Assembly (NCBI GenBank): GCA_910587555.1
Contig: CAJULV010000086.1
Coordinates: 1 to 11,184 of the forward strand
Length of the DNA: 11,184 nt
Direction: 5' to 3'
Source of the DNA: an uncultured Acetatifactor sp.
Lineage (GTDB): Bacteria; Bacillota; Clostridia; Lachnospirales; Lachnospiraceae
Each line of letters starts with the position of its first letter. Position 1 is the stretch's first letter. Under the pieces are notes generated by a model, which was given only the letters and a program-made list of their open reading frames with translations, searched no databases and was not told where the DNA came from. Made by a program: the position numbers and the translations under genes. Positions 5,730-11,184 of this stretch are shown piece by piece.

Positions 5730-8700
5730 ATGCTGTCTGTTAAACATAATTTGTCTGCTATTAACGCTAATAATTCGTTGCAGATAAATTCCAGGAATAA
5801 CAAGCGGGCAATTGAAAAGCTTTCTTCTGGGTATCGGATCAACAGAGCCGCAGACGATGCGGCAGGGCTTGCGATTTCCGAAAAAATGCGACGGCTGATC
5901 CGGGGACTCAGGCAGGGAACGACCAATGCACAGGACGGTGTTTCTTTTGTGCAGGTTGCCGATGGAGCAATGGATGGGGTATCCGGTATGCTGCATCGCA
6001 TGTATGAGCTGGCTCTCAAATCTATGAACGGAACCTGCAGCGACAGTGATCGCGGTGCAATGAATGCAGAGTTTGACCAGCTCCGTTCGGAAGTTGATCG
6101 TATTAACAAAACAACACAGTTTAATGATCAGCCAGTATTTGAAGAGCATGAGAGCTCCTATTATCAAATTATAGGATGCAAAACATGGGACGATAACCAG
6201 CTTCATACGGTTCCTGCCCTGAACAATGAACTGAGTATTCATTTGCCGGACTATTATGAACCCTGCGACTATACGCTTACAGTGCCTCCAGGTGTTTACA
6301 GCACACAGGAATTAATTGATGAGATTGACAGCGCTTTGGAGGTGATGTCGCCGTCTAATCCCGGATTCGTATTTGAATATACGGATAAAGGTATCTGTAA
6401 ATTGAATTTTGAACGTGCTGACGGATTACCAACGGAAATAGGTTCCATAGACGGCTCTCTTTCATATCTCTTTTTTGACAGTTTTAGCGGCAGCTCTTCT
6501 TCCAGTCTGATGGGTACGACGGTATTTGACTCGAAATACCCTCTGACAATTACCAAAGATCAAAACGACCAGCTTGGATTTTATGTAGAAAATGCAAGTG
6601 GTTCTAATTTTATTTCCATGACGCTTCCTCCGGGAAAATATACACGTCCTCAGATGATTGAACTCATTAATAAGGAGCTGGCGGGTACCAGCGTTATCGC
6701 CAAAGAGTACCAGGATTCCTGCATTCAGATCACTGGCGGACCCACGACTACTATTACCGGCCTTACAGGAAATATGTTTAAACTGGAAAGCTCGTCGCCG
6801 ATCTACTCCTCTGTATTTTATGATAATGTAAAATATGGATCATCCTCAGGAGGTTCGTCGGCGATTATTAGCGGAAGCGCTTACTATGGAAATTCGTTTA
6901 CAGAAAAAATTTATCTGTCTGCCGCCAATAAGAATAATACTCTGCGCTTTAAAGTAAACGGCGCCGCGGATTATACGGAGATTATTTTTCCAGATAAAGC
7001 CGACGGATACACAATGGCAGATATTGCAACTGAAATCAATAAGCAGCTTGCTGCGGAAGGATTATTGAGCACGGTAAGTGCCAGTGTGGGGAGTAGCAGT
7101 GTCAATTTGTTTGATGAGCCTACTGATACCTCTTATTATTACTTAGATTATTTACGGATATCCAGCTTGATCCAAGGAAGCAGTAGTTCTCTGGAATTTG
7201 ACACAACAGATCCTGTAGCTGCAAAGACTTTCAATGCTTTATTTTGTGAAACTAATTATTTGCCGTATCAGCTTCCTGGAAACCACGCAAAACTCAGCGG
7301 GCAGGCGAGTTTGAACAAGCCATTTACATTGCCAAGCAATGCCTCCTTAGAGTTTACAATTGATCAAAAGAGCTATACTATTAATGGTATTGGTGGTAAT
7401 TATACAAACAGTGCGGAACTTGTAGATAAAATCAACGACATTATAAGTAACGATGCTGCTTTTTCATCGATACAGGGTAAGATTAAGTTTACTGTTTCCT
7501 CTGGAAAAATTAACATTGAGGGTCTGACAAATGAAATTCGGAAAATATATTTTGATAATGGACAGAAGAACGATACATATAAGCAGTTGTTCGTAAGCAC
7601 TTCAACGAGTGTGAATTCGCCGTATCCAAGTGATACGTATGGGACAGTATCACAGCCTCAGGGGTCTACAGCGGTGACGGTAACACCTGCGTCGACGTCT
7701 GTTTATGTTTCATCTTCCATACAGAATTCGACGATAACAATCACTAATGATACAAATAAAATTGTCTTTGGTTCATCAGATGGAACAAAGACAGTTACTC
7801 TTCCTGTGGGTAAATGTAGCATGGCAGATATCGTTGCCCAGATTAATGCACAGCTGAGACCATCAAATGGCAGCCATTTCAGCAGCATACAGGCGTCACT
7901 TGTAAATGACAGAATTGTTGTCACTGCTACGCCCTCAACAGATAACGCAAATGGATCCTATTATATTAGTTTTGATACCAGCAGTTCCGCCTGGAAGGCT
8001 ATTTATGGAACATCGGATCACGAGTACCATCCTTCCAGTACGGAGGCCAGCGACGATTACTTGGGTACCCGTAGACCTATTTCTGATGCAACAACGATAG
8101 ATAACAGTAACAATGAGCTGACTCTGACCGTGGGGCAGGATACAGTTACATTATCCATTCCCTCAGGTACTTATGATAAGACTTCGTTGAAAAATGCGGT
8201 TCAGGCTGCAATTGACAACTCAAATCTGAAAGATAAAATTACTGTCAATGCTGAGACAAATGGAACATTTACATTTTGCTCTTCCGGTGGTTCCATCACC
8301 GCATCAGGCAGTTTTTATGAAGAGGTACTCACCGTCCCAAAGACGGAAAAAGAGTCAATACAGCAAGGCGGCTACCAAAATTATGATTACGGCGAAGCAT
8401 ATATTATTGGACGAAAAGATATAACCACAGGTCCCATTGATATTATCAGCGGCGCCAATGATACCTTTATTTTTAACTTTGCCTATAAGGATACAACAAC
8501 ACAGGGGGCAAACAGCTATTCAAAAGAAATGCAGGTTAAAATTCCTGAAGGCACTTACACTGGCGATGAAGTGGCTAAAATTCTGCAGGAGCAAATGCAG
8601 AAAAAATTTGATGAGGAGGGTATTGATGATTTTGAAATACAGGTTGGTATCGGAATATATAATACCAATGTGGTAGGCGCCAACGACGATACCGCGCTTC

Positions 8701-9539
8701 AGATTGTTGTCAAAAGAAAGAATGGAAAAGAACCTGCCCAGGGCGAGTATGTTCTGGACGGTATACGGGGTTCGGCCGCAGGTTTTCTCTTCTACAAGAC
8801 AACGATTAATCCCCGTGCCACCTTTATCACCGGGACGAAAGATTTGTCGCAGGGCGTTTCTTTTAAGACCGGCCAGAATGTTTTCACGTTTTCTGCAGAC
8901 GGCATTCCTTATAAATATACGTTTCCGGAAAATAAGCATTTTACGGGGCAGGAATTTGTTGATATGCTGAATGACATGTTCACAAACGGGGATGACAATG
9001 GCAACTCTGCTCCGCTGAAAGCATCTCTGGAAAATGGAGTCCTGAAAATATCTCATAAAGCACTGGGATCTCATTCCATAACTGATATCGGCGGAAGCGC
9101 AAGAAGCACACTTTTCCTGGAGGAAAATGGTGGAACCTCCCGGGAACCACTGCGTCTTCTGGTAGGGGCGGAATCGGAAGATATCATAGACATTCCCCGC
9201 ACGCGTATTGGTTCCTGTTCCCTTGCGATCAACACTATCACGATCAGCAAGCCAAAATACGCACAGAAAGCGGTCAACCGCCTTATTGATGCGATTGTCA
9301 CCGCGGCTTCCCGGCGGAGTACCTATGGCGCCATGCAGAACAGGCTGGAACATACAATTAACAATAACAACAATGTCATTGAAAACACACAGGCGAGTGA
9401 ATCAATTATTCGCGATACCGATATGGCTTCCGAAGCAGTGAGACAGGCTGAGAACAGTATTCTGGTGCAGGCGTCCCAGGCAATTCTCTCTCAGACCAAC
9501 CAACGAATTCAAGAGGTTATGAATCTGCTGCAGGCCTGA
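5730..9539 (+). CDS. fliC: Giant flagellin with eight internal Flagellin_IN-like units
   Basis: This 1269-residue filament protein is exported by the flagellar type III system and polymerised outside the cell. Residues 1-140 are the N-terminal D0/D1 coiled-coil: N-N-K-R-A-I-E-K-L-S-S-G-Y-R-I-N-R-A-A-D, D-A-A-G-L-A-I-S-E-K-M-R, and the region with M-L-H-R-M-Y-E-L-A. The C-terminal 120 residues are D1/D0: G-A-M-Q-N-R-L-E-H-T-I-N-N, I-R-D-T-D-M-A-S-E, S-Q-A-I-L-S-Q-T-N-Q. Between them lie about 1000 residues, against none to a few hundred in usual flagellins of 270-500. The insert shows a strand followed by P-x-G-x-Y and a helix eight times, with the Pro (or equivalent) near residues 186, 300, 421, 553, 692, 811, 939 and 1066. 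No H-E-x-x-H protease motif is present, so it is not a flagellinolysin. Nine cysteines are scattered through it. A sigma-D promoter drives it. No chaperone or other flagellar gene is nearby, so assembly factors must be elsewhere. The frame is intact throughout. Confidence 0.95.
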   Translation: MLSVKHNLSAINANNSLQINSRNNKRAIEKLSSGYRINRAADDAAGLAISEKMRRLIRGLRQGTTNAQDGVSFVQVADGAMDGVSGMLHRMYELALKSMNGTCSDSDRGAMNAEFDQLRSEVDRINKTTQFNDQPVFEEHESSYYQIIGCKTWDDNQLHTVPALNNELSIHLPDYYEPCDYTLTVPPGVYSTQELIDEIDSALEVMSPSNPGFVFEYTDKGICKLNFERADGLPTEIGSIDGSLSYLFFDSFSGSSSSSLMGTTVFDSKYPLTITKDQNDQLGFYVENASGSNFISMTLPPGKYTRPQMIELINKELAGTSVIAKEYQDSCIQITGGPTTTITGLTGNMFKLESSSPIYSSVFYDNVKYGSSSGGSSAIISGSAYYGNSFTEKIYLSAANKNNTLRFKVNGAADYTEIIFPDKADGYTMADIATEINKQLAAEGLLSTVSASVGSSSVNLFDEPTDTSYYYLDYLRISSLIQGSSSSLEFDTTDPVAAKTFNALFCETNYLPYQLPGNHAKLSGQASLNKPFTLPSNASLEFTIDQKSYTINGIGGNYTNSAELVDKINDIISNDAAFSSIQGKIKFTVSSGKINIEGLTNEIRKIYFDNGQKNDTYKQLFVSTSTSVNSPYPSDTYGTVSQPQGSTAVTVTPASTSVYVSSSIQNSTITITNDTNKIVFGSSDGTKTVTLPVGKCSMADIVAQINAQLRPSNGSHFSSIQASLVNDRIVVTATPSTDNANGSYYISFDTSSSAWKAIYGTSDHEYHPSSTEASDDYLGTRRPISDATTIDNSNNELTLTVGQDTVTLSIPSGTYDKTSLKNAVQAAIDNSNLKDKITVNAETNGTFTFCSSGGSITASGSFYEEVLTVPKTEKESIQQGGYQNYDYGEAYIIGRKDITTGPIDIISGANDTFIFNFAYKDTTTQGANSYSKEMQVKIPEGTYTGDEVAKILQEQMQKKFDEEGIDDFEIQVGIGIYNTNVVGANDDTALQIVVKRKNGKEPAQGEYVLDGIRGSAAGFLFYKTTINPRATFITGTKDLSQGVSFKTGQNVFTFSADGIPYKYTFPENKHFTGQEFVDMLNDMFTNGDDNGNSAPLKASLENGVLKISHKALGSHSITDIGGSARSTLFLEENGGTSREPLRLLVGAESEDIIDIPRTRIGSCSLAINTITISKPKYAQKAVNRLIDAIVTAASRRSTYGAMQNRLEHTINNNNNVIENTQASESIIRDTDMASEAVRQAENSILVQASQAILSQTNQRIQEVMNLLQA
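6225..9130 (+). repeat. Eight divergent protein-level repeats in the flagellin insert
   Basis: The units are visible only in translation. Each has beta-strands, a turn such as V-P-P-G-V-Y (185-190), L-P-P-G-K-Y (299-304), I-F-P-D (419-422), I-G-G-N-Y-T (near 554-559), L-P-V-G (691-694), I-P-S-G-T-Y (810-815), I-P-E-G-T-Y (938-943) or T-F-P-E (1064-1067). A helix with I-N-x-x-L or similar follows, then a pair of strands, and an aromatic exit such as S-V-F-Y, N-A-L-F, Q-L-F, F-L-F-Y or L-F-L. Spacing is 114-139 residues. The pattern resembles the Flagellin_IN motif. Little DNA identity is left between units, so the duplication is old. Confidence 0.7.
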
Positions 9540-9554
9540 TGTACAAAAGTATCC

Positions 9555-9596
9555 AACTCCCTGGAGGCGGAAGTAAACCGGCCGCTTCCGGGAGTT
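9555..9596 (+). terminator. Hairpin after the flagellin, possible weak terminator
   Basis: AACTCCC (9555-9561) pairs with GGGAGTT (9590-9596) and GGAAG (9569-9573) with CTTCC (9585-9589), separated by a 7-base bulge on the 5' side. Only TTT follows, so it could act as a partial terminator or simply stabilise the 3' end of the flagellin message, leaving some readthrough to the small ORF at 9614. Confidence 0.5.
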
Positions 9597-9613
9597 TATG
9601 GAAAGGAGAATCC

Positions 9614-9757
9614 ATGACCAACAGTGAAAAAATTCAAATCTGTCGGGAGATTGTGGAGCAGATTCAGGCAGAGAGCAGGCGGCCCATGTGCCGTCTCCGG
9701 CTTACCCGGGAGTCTTTTTCCATTGCCGACAGCCATCTGGGAGGAGCGGCAGGGTAA
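9614..9757 (+). CDS. Small ORF, probable N-terminal stump of a DUF1963/YwqG-like protein
   Basis: The ORF encodes 47 residues from ATG 9614, preceded by AAAGGAG (9602-9608). Residues 1-25 are a charged helix (E-K-I-Q-I-C-R-E-I-V-E-Q-I-Q). Then R-L-R-L-T-R-E-S-F-S-I-A-D-S-H-L-G-G resembles the start of DUF1963/YwqG domains, where a short strand is followed by D-S-K-F-G-G and P-Y-x-P. The reading frame stops right after this point at 9755-9757, so most of a usual protein of 250 or more residues is missing. With a good ribosome site it may still be translated. The family call is weak, and an unrelated small protein is possible. It ends 20 bases from the convergent hicB stop. Confidence 0.45.
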   Translation: MTNSEKIQICREIVEQIQAESRRPMCRLRLTRESFSIADSHLGGAAG

Positions 9758-9777
9758 TTTTTAACATTTTCAGTGAT

Positions 9778-10179
9778 TCAAAGTTTTGCCTGTATTTTGG
9801 ATATTAGAGCTTCCTGCAGTACTTGGGAAAAATTCAAATCCATGGCCATAGCGGTTTCGTTCAGCCACTCAGGAATGCTCAATGTTTTCTTCACTGCACG
9901 GGAACTTGTTCGCTTTTTGTATGCAAGCATGTCGAATTCAATTACAACTAGAAAAGCTCCAGGTTCAGGTGATAATTCTGATGGATCGGAAGCCTCAGGC
10001 AGCGGCTGCTGTTCTTTTTCACGGCAGGCCAGAGCCAGGCCCAGAGCGTCTGTGGCCATTTCATATGCCTGAGTCATATCATCTCCTTGTGTAAGGCATT
10101 CAGGAATGTCGGGAAAGGAAACCCAGAAACCGCCTTCTTCTGCCTTATGGAACAGAGCTGGGTAAAACACTTTTTTCAT
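9778..10179 (-). CDS. hicB: HicB antitoxin with C-terminal DNA-binding domain
   Basis: This 133-residue antitoxin and repressor of the HicAB module neutralises HicA by direct binding. Residues 1-50 are the HicB fold: Y-P-A-L-F-H-K-A-E-E-G-G-F-W-V-S-F-P-D-I-P, then C-L-T-Q-G-D-D at 28-34, a degenerate RNase-H-like domain. A Pro/Glu/Ser-rich linker (about 55-75) leads to a second part. Residues 98-131 (T-L-S-I-P-E-W-L-N-E-T-A, F-S-Q-V-L-Q-E-A-L) look like a ribbon-helix-helix, giving the DNA-binding activity that controls the operon. The start at 10179 is preceded by AAGGAGG on the minus strand. The gap to hicA is 27 bases, so both are one transcript with the toxin first, the usual order for this family. 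Confidence 0.92.
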   Translation of the reverse strand: MKKVFYPALFHKAEEGGFWVSFPDIPECLTQGDDMTQAYEMATDALGLALACREKEQQPLPEASDPSELSPEPGAFLVVIEFDMLAYKKRTSSRAVKKTLSIPEWLNETAMAMDLNFSQVLQEALISKIQAKL

Positions 10180-10206
10180 ACAGAGCCTCCTTTTTATGAG
10201 ATGGAA

Positions 10207-10395
10207 CTATTTGAGTCCCGCTTGCTTTAATATGGCCTGCTCAAGTCCTTTTTTCAGGTTTGTGCTGTGATAAGGAACTTCGGTTTGGTGTCCGGTTGTA
10301 TCGTTTCTCATTTTTACATGGGAACCATTTTGACCAACCACGTTAAAGCCGTTTTTCTTGAGATGTTTTATCATCTCGCGCGGTGTCATAGGCAT
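10207..10395 (-). CDS. hicA: HicA toxin, mRNA interferase
   Basis: HicA is a double-stranded-RNA-binding-fold ribonuclease that cleaves mRNA when free of HicB. The 62 residues show the whole family pattern: M-T-P-R-E-M-I-K-H-L-K-K-N-G-F, then N-G-S-H-V-K-M with the catalytic His26, and V-P-Y-H at the end of the sheet followed by the final helix K-K-G-L-E-Q-A-I-L-K-Q-A-G-L. Length is normal for the family (about 60-80). The start is at 10395, with an AAGGAAAGG stretch upstream; Met3 is an alternative. All key residues are present, so the toxin appears active. Confidence 0.93.
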   Translation of the reverse strand: MPMTPREMIKHLKKNGFNVVGQNGSHVKMRNDTTGHQTEVPYHSTNLKKGLEQAILKQAGLK

Positions 10396-10426
10396 GTGTG
10401 GTATTTCCTTTCCTTATCGTTTCTGA

Positions 10427-10455
10427 ATTATAACACGTATAAATACGTATGTCAA
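10427..10455 (-). promoter_or_regulatory. Consensus sigma-A promoter of hicAB
   Basis: On the minus strand TTGACA (10455-10450) and TATAAT (10432-10427) are separated by exactly 17 bases, a perfect match to the housekeeping consensus. Transcription starts near 10420, giving a short leader before hicA. Such a strong promoter implies tight repression by HicB. Confidence 0.88.
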
Positions 10456-10467
10456 GGATATACGTAT
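10435..10467. promoter_or_regulatory. Palindromic operator sites over the hicAB promoter
   Basis: ACGTAT (10435-10440) and ATACGT (10443-10448) form an inverted repeat inside the promoter spacer. The self-complementary octamer ATACGTAT occurs at 10443-10450 and again at 10460-10467, flanking the -35 box, with starts 17 bases apart. These are likely binding sites for the ribbon-helix-helix part of HicB. Confidence 0.65.
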
Positions 10468-10739
10468 TATTATGTATTAAATGCATGTTTAAAGTTTCTT
10501 TACGTTATTCTTCACAAGCATCATCCGTCACGGCTATGGAACATCGCTTTGCCTGTATCCTGCCCCCCTATGCTTTCTTCCTAACCCGGACAAGCCGGAA
10601 CCAAAATTTTGCCATTTTGCGCAGGAAATTGTTTGTAAGTGCCTAAACTTATATTACATTACCGCTTGCTTTCTGGCAGTCGAAGCCACGTTTACCCTCG
10701 GTATGTCCGGCACTCCTGCATGAAAGCAGATGTCTTTCT
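10468..10739. other. Gene-free stretch behind hicAB
   Basis: Short open frames exist here but none has a ribosome site, a recognisable motif or coding-like composition. It is probably decayed mobile-element DNA, given the recombinase debris that follows. Confidence 0.35.
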
Positions 10740-10857
10740 CCCTGTCCTGGGCTCTTCTTTGCTCCTGTTGTCAAAGATTTCTTGGTCTATGATAGGCTCG
10801 AGGGTTTCTGTAAGATATGCGCTATGGTGGAACTCGTCCATTTGCAGGGATATTTAA
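10740..10857 (-). pseudogene. Large serine recombinase remnant
   Basis: On the minus strand one frame reads K-Y-P-C-K-W-T-S-S-T-I-A-H-I-L-Q-K-P (about 10855-10802) and another, immediately after, T-E-T-L-E-P-I-I-D-Q-E-I-F-D-N (about 10812-10768). In the large serine recombinases of Clostridia elements, a W-x-x-S-T-I-x-x-I-L segment is followed some 35-45 residues later by a H-E-P-I-I-D-x-E-x-F/W motif. Here the intervening part is gone and the frame shifted. The catalytic serine domain and the zinc ribbon are not found in the window. It is a dead fragment that marks past integration of an element. The motif match is by eye. Confidence 0.55.
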
Positions 10858-11184
10858 TTTCCCTGTTCTGCCACAATTCCACGCCCAACTGCGCTTGGTG
10901 ATAAAATTGAGATCTTCCAACACTTTGTTTTCGCCATTATAATGAAAAGTTCATATACACTGGAAATAAACTGGAACAAGGATTGCGGATGATTATTAAT
11001 AGTAGCAGAGGTATTATACAATGCGGGATATGACCCAAGGCTAATATTGCCCATATATGTTCTATATGTCAAGTATATTAAGATTCCCATTATAGAAAAT
11101 GTAAAATAACATATCTTTAATAACATATCCAGCAGTTTACAACTTTTTTGAAAAATAAAAATACAAACTCCATCTCTTGTAGTA
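10854..11184 (-). CDS. Unidentified partial membrane ORF running off the right edge
   Basis: The frame is open from the window edge to a stop at 10854-10856. An internal ATG lies at 11126, but the frame continues upstream of it, so the true start may be outside. Residues after that ATG include one hydrophobic helix (C-Y-F-T-F-S-I-M-G-I-L-I-Y-L) and then a polar part with Y-M-G-N-I-S and N-N-H-P-Q-S-L-F-Q-F. The last 20 or so codons overlap the recombinase remnant in another frame, so the original C terminus was probably lost at that junction. I recognise no family. It could be the N-terminal part of a membrane-anchored protein. A+T content is higher than in the flagellin and transporter genes, suggesting separate origin. 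Confidence 0.35.
   Translation of the reverse strand, partial: TTRDGVCIFIFQKSCKLLDMLLKICYFTFSIMGILIYLTYRTYMGNISLGSYPALYNTSATINNHPQSLFQFISSVYELFIIMAKTKCWKISILSPSAVGRGIVAEQGN

Noticed and set aside
6225..9130. Recent tandem DNA duplication within the flagellin
   Set aside because: The units are similar only as protein patterns; no long direct repeats are visible in the DNA.
8520..9353. 277-residue open frame on the minus strand
   Set aside because: It lies wholly inside the intact flagellin, has an Arg/Phe-rich composition without motifs and no ribosome site.
5730..9539. Flagellinolysin (flagellin with a metalloprotease in its variable region)
   Set aside because: No H-E-x-x-H motif occurs in the insert.
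1..11184. CRISPR array, tRNA or rRNA genes
   Set aside because: No regularly spaced identical repeats and no cloverleaf or ribosomal RNA sequence were seen on either strand.

Overview
The window looks like an accessory segment of a Gram-positive Clostridia chromosome, most likely from the Lachnospiraceae. The support is strong AGGAGG-type ribosome sites, moderate G+C, a sigma-D (FliA-type) flagellin promoter, a helix-turn-helix/desulfoferrodoxin fusion of a kind seen in Clostridia, and debris of Clostridia-type integrative elements. The assignment rests on protein character only.

Left end (1-880): a graveyard of mobile DNA. It holds a collapsed sigma-70-like factor (3-300) and an IS630-family transposase remnant (309-600). 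After these comes a compact locus with a well-formed promoter, an RNA of about 100 nt ending in a hairpin, and an opposing short hydrophobic peptide. This resembles a type I toxin-antitoxin locus of the 'putative holin-like toxin'/RatA kind, with a degraded toxin.

Middle left (880-5415): a 306-residue protein of uncertain function with a BtrH/C39-like look is closed by a hairpin. Next comes a 193-residue regulator-like protein that joins a Cro/C1 helix-turn-helix to an apparently complete two-iron desulfoferrodoxin (superoxide reductase). Two consecutive ABC exporter half-transporters follow, both broken. The first has lost its 5' end and Walker A region and is frameshifted. The second has lost TM5-6 and is split into a membrane fragment and an intact ATPase domain.

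Centre (5416-9600): the dominant feature is a 1269-residue giant flagellin. It has canonical N- and C-terminal filament domains and is driven by a near-perfect sigma-D promoter with a hairpin 5' leader. About 1000 residues are inserted between the conserved ends. They resolve by eye into eight divergent units spaced about 114-139 residues apart, each with a strand-P-G-Y-helix pattern like the Flagellin_IN motif of FliD and flagellins. It also carries nine cysteines, unusual for a filament protein. No other flagellar gene is in the window.

Right end (9600-11184): a 47-residue ORF that may be the stump of a DUF1963/YwqG-like protein, then a convergent hicA-hicB toxin-antitoxin operon with a consensus sigma-A promoter whose spacer and -35 region are filled with TACGTA palindromes. 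Beyond it lie a decayed large serine recombinase fragment and an unidentified partial membrane ORF running off the edge.

Taken together, the giant flagellin and the sensor-like fusion protein sit in a region flanked by integrase, transposase and toxin-antitoxin remains. This fits a chromosomal site that repeatedly receives and loses mobile elements. The transporter genes appear dead or dying, while the flagellin, hicAB and the helix-turn-helix fusion look intact.
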